Shown piece after piece: positions 7,931 to 15,488 of a stretch of DNA of 33,530 nt. Origin of the DNA: Nostoc sp. CHAB 5836 (lineage in GTDB: Bacteria; Cyanobacteriota; Cyanobacteriia; Cyanobacteriales; Nostocaceae); contig NZ_JAIVFV010000068.1 in the NCBI RefSeq assembly GCF_020829445.1, forward strand, positions 1 through 33,530, read 5' to 3'. Numbering within the stretch: the stretch's first letter is position 1; every line of letters begins with the position of its first letter. Under the pieces are notes generated by a model. It searched no databases, was not told the origin of the DNA, and saw only the letters and a list, made by a program, of their open reading frames with translations. Both the position numbers and the translations under genes were made by a program.

Positions 7931-8909
7931 TTGTAGACTCTCTAAAGGGGGGTTGCTATGTGAGAAGCAATACCTATGCAGCAATGGGGCAGGCAGTAAT
8001 TATATGTATAACAAGAAACTAAAAACTTGGACGAGATATTTGGTTCAAAGTTCGTCGAGTTTTAAAAAAATTAAGTATCATTGTCTACATCTTTTATTAC
8101 TCAGGTACGGAATATTTTTTTACAAAAATATGCGAGTATAGTAAATATGCTGAGAACTCAGTAATTACTACACAATATATAGTGTTGCTATTGCTATACC
8201 TAACCACACCAAAAATATGTCTTGGTCAAGGTTTATTAGAGGTACAGTTTAGACAATAGGGCTGCGAATCTAGTAGTGAAATAACTCGGTTATCGGGGAT
8301 CGTACTAGCGATCGCTAGTACACAGCAGATAAGCCAGGGTACACACTAAATATAACAACGCAAACCCTCATGATGGTAGAAGTGAGGCGTTAATTAAAAA
8401 CCTGCGAAAGCGGACGCATAATACATCATACTCAGAGGATATTGGTAGCAGCAACCCCAAGTTATAAATTGCTATCTAAACTACAAAAATAGTTAGAAGA
8501 CGCAATACTTTTTGGGAAACCCAACTGCATTTAAACCCAATTTCGAGAACATGATCAGGAACACAAAAATTACTCGGTAGATGCTTTAGCGACTCGTGGC
8601 GAAAGCCCACTAAGTGACTAGGTTCACTAGAGGCAGATGCAGTTGATAGTAGCTATTACACTTGTCAACTTAACTTTTAAGTCAATCAAGCAGCCTTTGG
8701 TTTCACCAACACGAAAACATTGTACCACCAAAGAGCCAATATTATTTACAGGAACTCAACTGTATTTTCCATCTACCGTTAAGAATACAGGAGTTTGCTC
8801 CCATGCTGTCTTGGTTGATTCTAAACGGCAGATGCAGCTTAAATGTTGTCAGTTATCATGGTGGCACTTACCATTAACTAGTGAATAATGATTAACAACT
8901 AATTTTTTA
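7931..8909. other. Gene-poor stretch of about 980 bp upstream of fmt
   Basis: Open frames here are short and lack protein-like composition. The most notable feature is a perfect 20-bp palindrome at 8302-8321 centred on a GCGATCGC octamer. A run of A/T-rich sequence near 8040-8130 may hold the promoter of the reverse gene ending at 6611. I see no tRNA, and no recognised small RNA, although a non-coding RNA cannot be excluded. Confidence 0.5.
8302..8321. repeat. 20-bp perfect palindrome containing HIP1
   Basis: GTACTAGCGATCGCTAGTAC is its own reverse complement. The central GCGATCGC is the HIP1 octamer that is over-represented in cyanobacterial genomes. Here the symmetry extends six bases to each side, which is unusual for HIP1 sites elsewhere in this window. 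Confidence 0.9.
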
Positions 8910-9914
8910 ATGAAAATTGTATTCTTTGGTACACCCCAGTTTGCTGTACCCACCTTGGAAAAGTTATTGAATCATTCAGAATTTGAGGTGCTAGCAGTTG
9001 TTACTCAACCAGATAAACGCCGGGAACGCGGAAATCAACTTACGCCAACACCAGTAAAAGCGATCGCTGCTGCTCACAATTTAGCAGTATGGCAACCAGA
9101 ACGCGTCAAAAAAGACACTGAAGCTTTAACTAAACTCAAACAATTAGATGCAGATGTGTTTGTTGTTGTCGCCTATGGACAGATTTTATCGTCAAAAATC
9201 CTAAATATGCCCAAGTTGGGCTGCATTAATGTGCATGGCTCGATTTTACCCAAATATCGCGGTGCAGCGCCGATTCAGTGGTGTTTGTATAACGGTGAGA
9301 CAGAAACGGGGATCACGACCATGTTAATGGATGCAGGGATGGATACTGGCGCAGTGTTACAAATAGCCACTACACCCATTGGATTACTGGATAACGCTCA
9401 AGATTTAGCCTTGATACTAGCGGCGATCGGTGGGGATTTGTTGGTGGAAACTCTATTGAAGTTAGAACGTAAAGAAATTCAACCAATTCCCCAAGATAAT
9501 TTAGCAGCCACTTATGCACCTCTGATTCAAAAACAAGATTATGCCTTGGATTGGTCAAAAAGCGCAATCCAATTACACAATCAAATCAGAGGCTTTTACC
9601 CTAACTGCACGGCTACCTTTCGTAACAACCTGCTGAAAATAACCGCTTCTGCTCCCCTTGCTTCTGTAGGCGATCGCAATCTCCCACCAGAATTACAAGA
9701 AGTAGTGCATAAATTGCCTGATTTGTCAAACGTATCAGATAGACCGGGAGTTGTAGTAAGCATTGGCAAAGGAATTGGAGCGATCGTCCAAACTGGGGAA
9801 GGTTTGTTGCTGTTGCGAGAGGTTCAGCTAGCTGGTAAACGTCCCCAGTCAGGATGGGATTTTGTGAATGGTACCCGCTTAACTGTGGGAGAAGTTTTTG
9901 GTGTAGGGAGTTGA
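8910..9914 (+). CDS. fmt: Methionyl-tRNA formyltransferase
   Basis: This enzyme formylates initiator Met-tRNA using 10-formyltetrahydrofolate. The 334-residue product begins [20 protein letters not shown]. The catalytic core has VVAYGQIL, then [17 protein letters not shown] around residues 107-123 (the Asn, His and formyl-folate-binding loop) and [18 protein letters not shown], which completes the formyltransferase fold and active-site aspartate region. The C-terminal tRNA-binding domain starts near residue 205. Length is normal. The ATG at 8910 lacks a strong Shine-Dalgarno. No def gene is adjacent. Confidence 0.97.
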   Translation: MKIVFFGTPQFAVPTLEKLLNHSEFEVLAVVTQPDKRRERGNQLTPTPVKAIAAAHNLAVWQPERVKKDTEALTKLKQLDADVFVVVAYGQILSSKILNMPKLGCINVHGSILPKYRGAAPIQWCLYNGETETGITTMLMDAGMDTGAVLQIATTPIGLLDNAQDLALILAAIGGDLLVETLLKLERKEIQPIPQDNLAATYAPLIQKQDYALDWSKSAIQLHNQIRGFYPNCTATFRNNLLKITASAPLASVGDRNLPPELQEVVHKLPDLSNVSDRPGVVVSIGKGIGAIVQTGEGLLLLREVQLAGKRPQSGWDFVNGTRLTVGEVFGVGS

Positions 9915-10000
9915 GAGGTTGGCAATTTTAGATTTGGGATTTTGGATTAGGGACTGACAACAAATAAATTACCCAATCTTGTGGGGTGGGCGCTCGTGTC

Positions 10001-10165
10001 CATAGGTGTCAACTTAACGTTAAAAGGGCGGTTAGAAACCGCGTCTACACAGACGAAACCCGCCTGCGCGGGTTAAAAATATTAATTTTCTCTTAGTCCG
10101 CGCAGGCGGACGAAAGTTTGTGTAGCCGCGAATTCCATTCGCCCAGGCTTAAGTTGACACCAATG
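10001..10165. mobile_element. Nested miniature element with GGTGTCAACTTAA ends
   Basis: The inverted repeats GGTGTCAACTTAA (10005-10017) and TTAAGTTGACACC (10149-10161) bound an internal palindrome related to the one at 1694-1813 (CTACACAGACGAAACCCGCC on the left, GGCGGACGAAAG and TGTGTAG on the right). A 9-bp direct repeat GCTCGTGTC at 9992-10000 and 10166-10174 is the probable target duplication. The element sits in the loop of the host palindrome. Confidence 0.8.
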
Positions 10166-10178
10166 GCTCGTGTCGCCC

Positions 10179-10325
10179 CAATACGGTTCGGTTAAGACTA
10201 AAAATAAAAATGTGTAGGTTGGGTTGAGCTTTGCGTTACCCAACAAAGAGAAAGAAAATGTTGGGTTTCGTTCCTCAACCCAACCTACGAATATTCTACG
10301 AATATTCACAAAGCGAACAGTATTG
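10179..10325. mobile_element. CAATAC-family miniature element, copy 3 (147 bp), nested
   Basis: The left end CAATACGGTTCGG and right end CGAACAGTATTG are imperfect inverted repeats. A perfect 10-bp direct repeat CGTGTCGCCC at 10169-10178 and 10326-10335 marks the insertion. The internal GTAGGTTGGGTTGAG and CTCAACCCAACCTAC arms are shared with copies 1 and 2. Confidence 0.85.
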
Positions 10326-10386
10326 CGTGTCGCCCACCCCACAATAAGTAGTTGAGTATTTTTTTATTTGTCAGTCCCTTAAAGGA

Positions 10387-10537
10387 CAATACACTTGGGT
10401 TAAGCATTTCTTTGTTCTCTTTCTTCTCTTTCTTTGCGTCCTTTGCGTCCTTCTCTCAAGGGGAGACGCTACGCGATTGCGGTTCGTTAAAAAAATTGAC
10501 TTTGATAAAGAGTTTTAGCCTTAACCCAAGCCTATTG
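10387..10537. mobile_element. CAATAC-family element with CTTGGGTTAAG ends (second type)
   Basis: The ends CAATACACTTGGGTTAAG (10387-10404) and CTTAACCCAAGCCTATTG (10520-10537) are near-perfect inverted repeats. The internal part carries TTTGCGTCC repeats and GCGGTTCGTTAA. Related copies are at 13573-13692 and, truncated, at 19031-19116. No clear target duplication is visible here. Confidence 0.65.
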
Positions 10538-10566
10538 AGTCCTAATCTCAAATCTCAAATCTCAAA

Positions 10567-10929
10567 TTAAATGACTTCTAACTTTTCATAAAAGTGGCAA
10601 GATTCGCAAGGGCCATCAGGGTTGACTGCACAGCGAATAATTTCTGAATGAGCATTATAGCAGCAGGTGGCATCCCCGATTACCCAACGTCCCGCCACCA
10701 AACTTTTCTCAGATGGCCGTTTAGCAGACTGTACATAAATGACAATATTATGTAAATGGTAGCGTCCAGCTTTAAGTTGGTATCGATGGCGGCGTTCTAA
10801 AACCGCGTAGGTTTTACCTTGAAAATCAAGATAGTTTCCGGGTTGGGGTGTCCAATCAAGTTGCACTCTACCGAGTGATTCACGCGGGTGCGTCAGAATC
10901 ACCTCGGTTTGTAAAGAGTCTGGCTCCAT
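10567..10929 (-). CDS. DUF6464 family protein
   Basis: The product is 120 residues, cytoplasmic, with a beta-rich middle (YLDFQGKTYAVLERRHRYQL) and a conserved C-terminus (RWVIGDATCCYNAHSEIIRC, then PDGPCESCHFYE). Cysteines at about 89, 90, 100, 108 and 111 could bind a metal. This matches a small, widely conserved cyanobacterial family (DUF6464) of unknown function. The reverse ATG at 10929 is followed by MEPDSLQTEVILTHPRES, a plausible N-terminus. It stands alone; the next gene on the same strand is more than 100 bp away. Confidence 0.8.
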   Translation of the reverse strand: MEPDSLQTEVILTHPRESLGRVQLDWTPQPGNYLDFQGKTYAVLERRHRYQLKAGRYHLHNIVIYVQSAKRPSEKSLVAGRWVIGDATCCYNAHSEIIRCAVNPDGPCESCHFYEKLEVI

Positions 10930-11070
10930 AAGCTTATGTGATTTGATTTACATTATAAGGATGGTATCGCGATCGCTTTCTTTAGCTTACCGAATTTAAA
11001 TTACAATTAATGATTAACTAAATTTGCGAGAAATATACATATAGTAGGGATAGCAGTGCATCCCTAAAGA

Positions 11071-12582
11071 TTATGGCAACCAAAAGTCAGGTAGGATAGA
11101 TTTGCTCAACTCCCGCAAAGTTTGGTTGAGCGATCGCGCTACTTGTATATGGGCTTCATCCTCTTCTACAGCTAAAATTTCAGATAGCTGACCTTCTCCC
11201 AAATAAGACACCACCAAATTCGCCGCCTCCAAACCAGTAACATAAGCCTTTTCCTGTGACCAGGAACCATGACGGTTCACAATCCAATCCCCGCTCATAA
11301 ACACATTCTCAAAACTTGTCTTCGCGGGTAACATATAACGATAGCTACCAGGTGCAAAGTGAGTCACCGCCTGATGTAGCCGAATTACACTGCTATCAAT
11401 GATCTTTGCCTCTCGAAAGGCTGGTACACAAGTTGCTAATTGACCCTGAACGATTGCTAAAATCTCTTCATCGCTCAAACTAAGAAACTGATTTGCGTGA
11501 TAAAAATCAGCTTCAATTACTGTTCCTGGTTCATCTTGATATTCATCATGTAGGGCATTCAAATCAAAAAATGTCCAACCTGTAGTTGCGTCGAATCCAA
11601 AGCAAGCATTAGAAGGACGAGGAATATCAATTTTGCGGTCAAACCATAGTCGCGTTGCTAAAACATCAATTGCTCCTAAATTGCTCAAATTACGGAATTC
11701 TTCACGGCTTTGTAAACTAGGACTCATTGAGACAATTTTCTTCATCCCGGTGATCCCAACCGCAAAAATCACGGCATCTGCTTCAATTACTTCATCACCG
11801 CAAACCACACCCTTGGCTCGATGATTACTATCAACAATTAAATCTGTAACTCGACGCCTGGGTAATACTCGCGCACCAGCTTTTTCAATACGTTCCACCC
11901 AAGGACGAAATATCTTTTCCCCAACAGTTCCCCGACACCAAACTACATCAAAATCCGGTTGATGAGCCAGAATAAAAAAGTAAAGCATCCCTAAAGTTGC
12001 TGCGGCTGAACATTGTTCACCAGGGGCAAACAAGCCCACTAATAACATTGGTTCAAAAGCCTCGCGGTAAAGCCGGAAAGAAACATTAAAGTCTTTGAAC
12101 AATTCACGGGCAGTTACAAAGTCATAGCGCCGCCAAGCTGCATCAGAATTGTCAAAATCAACAACAGCATAAAGTAAAGGTAGGGCGCTCAGACGGTCAA
12201 TTAGTGGCAGCCGCTTAAACTGAGTATAAAGAAAAGTTCCCAGTGGCGAAGGGAGTCGCGGTAAGTCTTGAAAAATTGGCGATTCAACTTCCAAACCTGC
12301 TGGCGAATATTGCGAAGAACGAGTCCAAGTAGTAAAAGGATTAATTCCTAATTCATTGATTAGGGAAAAAATATTTTTGTAAGGATACCAAAAGCCATGA
12401 ATACCAGCTTCAACAGATTTACCAGCTGCTGTTTGCCAACCTGCCACTAATCCACCGGGATAGGGGCCTGCTTCTAGAAGTGTCACATCGTAGCCTTGTT
12501 TTGCTAAATGGTAGGTTGCTCCTAAACCAGCCCAACCAGCACCGACAACTACCACCCGTTTTTGTAATAATCCTTGTACCAT
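11071..12582 (-). CDS. FAD-dependent oxidoreductase, zeta-carotene desaturase-like
   Basis: The product is 503 residues from the ATG at 12582, which has a GGAG six bases upstream. The longer in-frame start at 12702 adds an unrelated 40-residue leader and is rejected. Residues 9-19 (RVVVVGAGWAG) begin the FAD-binding beta-alpha-beta fold, followed by LAKQGYDVTLLEAGPYPGG, the pattern of the carotene desaturase and amine oxidase superfamily. The C-terminal VFMSGDWIVNRHGSWSQEKA followed by YVTGLEAANLV is the second FAD contact seen in phytoene and zeta-carotene desaturases. It may be a paralogue of CrtQ rather than the main enzyme, and the substrate is not certain, so no gene symbol is given. A Uma2-type gene lies upstream on the same strand. 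Confidence 0.85.
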   Translation of the reverse strand: MVQGLLQKRVVVVGAGWAGLGATYHLAKQGYDVTLLEAGPYPGGLVAGWQTAAGKSVEAGIHGFWYPYKNIFSLINELGINPFTTWTRSSQYSPAGLEVESPIFQDLPRLPSPLGTFLYTQFKRLPLIDRLSALPLLYAVVDFDNSDAAWRRYDFVTARELFKDFNVSFRLYREAFEPMLLVGLFAPGEQCSAAATLGMLYFFILAHQPDFDVVWCRGTVGEKIFRPWVERIEKAGARVLPRRRVTDLIVDSNHRAKGVVCGDEVIEADAVIFAVGITGMKKIVSMSPSLQSREEFRNLSNLGAIDVLATRLWFDRKIDIPRPSNACFGFDATTGWTFFDLNALHDEYQDEPGTVIEADFYHANQFLSLSDEEILAIVQGQLATCVPAFREAKIIDSSVIRLHQAVTHFAPGSYRYMLPAKTSFENVFMSGDWIVNRHGSWSQEKAYVTGLEAANLVVSYLGEGQLSEILAVEEDEAHIQVARSLNQTLRELSKSILPDFWLP

Positions 12583-12721
12583 CCCGGTCTCCGATTGTTG
12601 CAGTCCTAAATACTCCTTTAAACTCACTTTACTCCCATCCCACAAAAAAATAAATTTCACAGAGAGATTGCTTTTGTAGTGATAAAACTTGTCGAATTTC
12701 ATTAATAGTTTTCATCACATT

Positions 12722-13291
12722 TTATCCTTGCAAAACTTCAGCCGCAGTTAACTGAAGATTAGCAAAAATTGAAGAAACAATAACACTTTCTCCCTGATGA
12801 ACTCGCTCATCATAAAATCCCTCTACCCATTCCAAAACCGTCACCTTTTGGGCAATAGGATCAACAATCCAATATTCCGCAATACCCCGCGCTGCATACT
12901 CAGAACGCTTGTAACGATAATCCCGACTTTCCTGATTCGGACTCACCACCTCAACCACCAACAACGGCGGCGGCATATCCATCAAAATCAGCGATCGTGT
13001 GGCAACTTGCATTACCATCGCCAAGTCTTCCGAAAACACCACTAAATCAGGAACACGCACCCCCACCATACGACTATTTACAGCAATTTCTGTTTTCATA
13101 CTCAAGCGGTAATAGGGAATACCTAATTTAGAAAAATAGATTAATAAAAACGTGGCTATTCGCCGATTTAGCTCACTTTCAAAAGGCATAACAATTAATT
13201 CCCCATTCTCCAATTCATATGAAGTATCCGTACCGTCATCAAATTGAAGAAATTCCTCAAAAGTCATTTTTTTAGCACTTGCAACTGTCAT
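12722..13291 (-). CDS. Uma2 family (DUF820) putative PD-(D/E)XK endonuclease
   Basis: The product is 189 residues from the ATG at 13291 (MTVASAKKMTFEEFLQFDD), which has a GGGAG about eight bases upstream. Motifs are YELENGELIVMP (conserved Glu), VRVPDLVVFS (the catalytic Asp of the PD motif), PPLLVVEVVSP (the E-x-V, E-X-K-like strand) and DYRYKRSEYAARGIAEYWIV. Uma2 proteins are highly multiplied in cyanobacteria, have a restriction-endonuclease-like fold and are of uncertain function. An N-terminal extension of five residues from an ATG at 13306 is possible. It ends 139 bp before the start of the oxidoreductase gene. Confidence 0.9.
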   Translation of the reverse strand: MTVASAKKMTFEEFLQFDDGTDTSYELENGELIVMPFESELNRRIATFLLIYFSKLGIPYYRLSMKTEIAVNSRMVGVRVPDLVVFSEDLAMVMQVATRSLILMDMPPPLLVVEVVSPNQESRDYRYKRSEYAARGIAEYWIVDPIAQKVTVLEWVEGFYDERVHQGESVIVSSIFANLQLTAAEVLQG

Positions 13292-13358
13292 GGCTATTTC
13301 TCCCATAAACCGCTTGTATTAAGTAGGTCGGCGCAATTAAAGTTAACTGGCTAAGGCT

Positions 13359-13423
13359 GTCATTTGTCATTTGTCATTTGTCATTTGTCATTTGTCATTT
13401 GTCATTCGTCATTCGTCATTTGT
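13359..13423. repeat. Heptameric tandem repeat (GTCATTT)n
   Basis: About nine 7-bp units, GTCATTT with two GTCATTC variants, stand in tandem. This is the short tandemly repeated repetitive (STRR) type known from heterocystous cyanobacteria. Complementary arrays lie at 17923-17999 and 32173-32262. Confidence 0.95.
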
Positions 13424-13486
13424 AAGGGTTTTAAGCTTATTTACGTTTCGTAACATAATTGAATTTTTTCGCACCAACGTACTTAA

Positions 13487-13572
13487 CTATTTTAACAATG
13501 CCCCTAATTCCTCCATTCCCTGCTGAATTTCCACCTCTAACTTCGCCAAATTAGCCAGGACTAGAGATAAGC
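13487..13572 (-). pseudogene. Probable C-terminal remnant of a type I methyltransferase gene (hsdM)
   Basis: The reverse strand is open for about 28 codons ending in a TAG at 13487-13489 and reads LVLANLAKLEVEIQQGMEEL before GALLK. A-E-I/N-L-A-x-L-E-x-E-I-Q-x-G-x-E-E-L is typical of the C-terminal helix of HsdM proteins. It lies just beyond a miniature element whose other side carries a clearer hsdM piece, so both probably come from one gene with a large internal deletion. Confidence 0.5.
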
Positions 13573-13692
13573 CAATACGGTTCACAAAAGGCTGAAACTC
13601 TTTTTTTTTACGAACCACAGAGGCGCAGAGAACACAGAGAGAAGAGAGAAGAGAGAAGAGAGAAGGAGGAAATGCTTAACCCAAGTGTATTG
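13573..13692. mobile_element. CAATAC-family element inserted in an hsdM remnant
   Basis: The ends CAATACGGTTC (13573) and AATGCTTAACCCAAGTGTATTG-type (to 13692) belong to the CAATAC family. The interior has GAACCACAGAGGCGCAGAG and a GAGAGAA tandem stretch. The flanking 10-mers AGAGATAAGC and GAGTATAAGC share only six bases, consistent with an old or rearranged duplication. Confidence 0.55.
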
Positions 13693-13693
13693 G

Positions 13694-13831
13694 AGTATAA
13701 GCTTCTTCATCACCCGAATGCTCCTGTGTCAGCGAATCCTGATAGCGCACATCCGGCTTTTCCATCCCATGCAGCAGCATATTCATACTGCCAATACGGA
13801 GCATGGTATTGTCCAAATCGAACCTGTGAAA
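13694..13831 (-). pseudogene. Internal fragment of a type I restriction-modification methyltransferase (hsdM)
   Basis: In one reverse frame this segment reads [19 protein letters not shown], then [20 protein letters not shown] and EAYT. This is the region just before the NPPF catalytic motif in HsdM proteins (consensus-like [17 protein letters not shown]). The match stops abruptly at 13693, where a miniature element begins, and upstream of 13831 the frame loses similarity. The catalytic NPPF motif and the rest of the gene are missing, so this is a dead fragment. Another reverse frame just upstream (around 13835-13935) reads [20 protein letters not shown], which I cannot assign. Confidence 0.75.
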
Positions 13832-14214
13832 CATCTCATGGTGTCGATCGCTTGAGTCGGTTAGCCTTGTTCTCTTCCAGGGTATGTAAATCGTCAAGCC
13901 AAGCAGAGGATTCCGCGATCGCCCCACTGCTTAATGAATCACCAATGTATTATTCTGCTGAACTGTTTTGTGATCATACCTATTTTGTGTTTGCATATTT
14001 TAATATTCTTTTTACATTCTATTTATAATTACTGCCCTGAAAGTAGGTAAACTTTATGCTCTCTAATATAAGTTACCTCTTCACTATTACTAAGAAAAAT
14101 ATCCTATCCAACTTCATGATTACTTGAACTAAATGTAGTCAATTATACCATTGTAGTAGCAGTTTAAATGATTGATATTAGAGAAGTAGTTTAAAGATAT
14201 ACCTTGTCTAATAC

Positions 14215-14379
14215 ATGAATAAAAAATGGGCTGCTAAACGACTTACCATCAATCTCACCTCAGGTGAAGCACAGAGGCTTGAACAATACTGTTCAATAAC
14301 AGGAAGACCAGCAACTGATGTAATTCGGGAGTTAATTCGCTCTCTTTCTACTAAAAATGAACAAGACCCTCAAACCTAG
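14215..14379 (+). CDS. Small ribbon-helix-helix (CopG-like) protein, 54 residues
   Basis: The short gene encodes MNKKWAAKRLTINLTSGEA and continues QRLEQYCSITGRPATDVIR before ELIRSLS. A beta strand (KRLTINLT) is followed by two helices with the RHH spacing, including the turn TGRPATDVIRELI, typical of CopG/Arc DNA-binding regulators and plasmid copy-control or antitoxin proteins. Proteins of this type bind DNA as dimers through the beta strand. No partner toxin gene is evident beside it. The ATG has no strong Shine-Dalgarno (upstream is TTGTCTAATAC). The gene is isolated among repeats, so it may be a remnant of a mobile region, but the frame is intact and the composition is protein-like. Confidence 0.7.
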   Translation: MNKKWAAKRLTINLTSGEAQRLEQYCSITGRPATDVIRELIRSLSTKNEQDPQT

Positions 14380-14503
14380 CAGATCAAACTGTACAAAAAA
14401 TAAAACATAGGATAACTACATCTCAACTTGTGAGTGAAATATAGTGTTTAACAGTTATCAACTACCAGTCAATTTCCGTAACTAAAGTTAGGGGATTTAA
14501 ATA

Positions 14504-14649
14504 AACGTGAGTTCGATGAACCTCTCCCTCCCAACCTCCCTTTCCGTTTCGGAAAGGGAGGAGTAACGAAAAATTAAGCTTTTTACTCCCCTCTGTGCGT
14601 CGGAGAGGGGCTGGGGGAGAGGTCAAACAAGACTTGTCGAACTCACGTT
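14504..14649. mobile_element. Miniature element with AACGTGAGTTCGA ends
   Basis: Perfect 12-13 bp inverted repeats AACGTGAGTTCGA (14504-14516) and TCGAACTCACGTT (14637-14649) bound a G/C-rich palindromic core with CTCTCC/GGAGAG arms (CCTCCCTTTCC and GGAAAGGGAGG). The 5-bp sequence AAATA flanks both sides (14499-14503 and 14650-14654, allowing for the shared A) as a likely target duplication. Confidence 0.75.
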
Positions 14650-14693
14650 AAATAAGGGCACTCTCTTACAAAGTGATGCTCCTACATTGCTAA

Positions 14694-14725
14694 CAGAGCG
14701 GATAAAGTCTCCGCTCTGACTTTTT
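14694..14725 (+). terminator. Forward-strand rho-independent terminator
   Basis: A 9-bp perfect stem, CAGAGCGGA (14694-14702) and TCCGCTCTG (14710-14718), with a 7-nt loop is followed by ACTTTTT. No annotated gene ends close upstream; the nearest forward gene stops at 14379. It could end a transcript reading through the miniature element or a small RNA. Confidence 0.7.
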
Positions 14726-14742
14726 CATTGGATCTCATACAA

Positions 14743-14802
14743 GAATCCCACGGTTTAAAATAGAATAAACGTAGCGATATTTCCGTAGCCGTGGGAGTGT
14801 AA
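14743..14802. repeat. Interrupted CCCACGG...CCGTGGG hairpin, possible IS200/IS605 right-end remnant
   Basis: GAATCCCACGG (14743-14753) and GCCGTGGGAGTGT (14788-14800) are the two halves of the hairpin that typically closes the right end of IS200/IS605-type elements in cyanobacteria. Here the halves are separated by about 35 bp instead of a short loop. No tnpA or tnpB is present in the window, so this would be a remnant. The identification rests on motif recognition. Confidence 0.45.
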
Positions 14803-14949
14803 AATTACCCATTCAGATGATATCGAGTAATGGTTTTGCCAAAACCTACCCTTTAGATTTTCTTTTGGAGTATAGCGATCGCCTCTTCGACAGCGAAGAA
14901 TCTAATGAGAGAGTGCGTGAGCGTAGCTAACTGTAGGTATCGCTAATTG

Positions 14950-15141
14950 TTAATTACGACGGAAATTTCTCTTACGTTGTTTGTGCCTTGCGACTTCTTT
15001 GCGCTTGTGTTTTTCCAGAGGCGTTTCAAAGTGACGATGCTTTCTCATGTCTGGAAAAATACCTGCTTTGGAAACTTCTCTCTTAAATCGACGTAAGGCT
15101 GACTCAATTCCTTCATTTTCGCCCACAAATACTTGGGTCAT
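14950..15141 (-). CDS. rpsU: 30S ribosomal protein S21
   Basis: The product is 63 residues: [20 protein letters not shown], then [19 protein letters not shown], and a basic C-terminal tail rich in K and R ([11 protein letters not shown]). It is the small-subunit protein S21 that helps initiation complexes form near the 16S 3' end. I chose the second ATG (15141), which is six bases from AGGAG; the ATG two codons earlier (15147) sits one base from it. The gene lies 340 bp downstream of an RNA-binding protein gene on the same strand, the arrangement known for rbp-rpsU pairs in Anabaena. Confidence 0.95.
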   Translation of the reverse strand: MTQVFVGENEGIESALRRFKREVSKAGIFPDMRKHRHFETPLEKHKRKEVARHKQRKRNFRRN

Positions 15142-15200
15142 TTTCATCTCCTACTTAATTGGTACTGGGCAGTTTTAAGCCATGCAGTAGACCGGAGCGC

Positions 15201-15226
15201 AAAAAGGGCAGAATCATTATCTGCCC
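15201..15226 (-). terminator. Terminator between the RNA-binding protein gene and rpsU
   Basis: On the reverse strand GGGCAGA (15220-15226), a 7-nt loop and TCTGCCC (15206-15212) are followed by TTTTT (15201-15205). It lies about 260 bp after the stop of the upstream gene and 60 bp before rpsU, so it can either end the upstream transcript or attenuate read-through into rpsU. Confidence 0.75.
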
Positions 15227-15283
15227 TGAAGACGTTAAAACTTAATTTTTGATCGTGAACTACCAGACACCAATGGCACTTGC

Positions 15284-15294
15284 GGTATTATATA
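15284..15294 (-). promoter_or_regulatory. Candidate -10 element for rpsU
   Basis: On the reverse strand a TATAAT hexamer occurs in CTTATATAATACC. It lies upstream of the internal terminator, so a transcript started here would have to pass that hairpin to reach rpsU. No good -35 is visible at 17 bp. This is weak evidence. Confidence 0.3.
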
Positions 15295-15488
15295 AGATCT
15301 GCCAATTAATTGGGAATAGCATCTAGAACTCTCTAGTTCTATTAGTCTGAAATTCTTTTTTATTGTCAGGAGTCTTGAGAATCAAGACCTGATGAGCGAC
15401 TGGTGTAGGCAAAGCCTACTTCAAGCAACTGCCATCTCATGATTTCCCTATGGGGTGATTGAGACACCTATGCTGTTTTAGTTAAATC

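Larger units (their letters stand above)
9949..10379. mobile_element. Palindromic element with AGGGACTGACAA ends, carrying two nested insertions
   Basis: Terminal repeats AGGGACTGACAA (9949-9960) and TTGTCAGTCCCT (10368-10379) bound this block. Near its centre, TGTGGGGTGGGC (from 9980) pairs with GCCCACCCCACA (10332-10343). Removing the two nested elements at 10001-10165 and 10179-10325, each with one copy of its target duplication, rejoins these arms into a simple hairpin with loop GCTCGTGTC. A related, uninterrupted copy in opposite orientation is at 30909-30996. Confidence 0.85.

Noticed and set aside
8637-8888. Forward 83-codon frame before fmt
   Set aside because: Composition is not protein-like, no ribosome-binding site, no recognisable motif, and it lies in a stretch full of stops in other frames.
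12583-12702. Longer N-terminus for the carotenoid-desaturase-like protein
   Set aside because: The 40 extra residues are unlike the family, and the ATG at 12582 has a well-placed GGAG.
13359-13423. CRISPR array
   Set aside because: Units are 7 bp, directly adjacent and without spacers; they are short tandem repeats.
13672-14028. Forward 118-codon frame
   Set aside because: It is the shadow of the reverse-strand hsdM remnant and has unusual composition rich in Ser, Cys and His.
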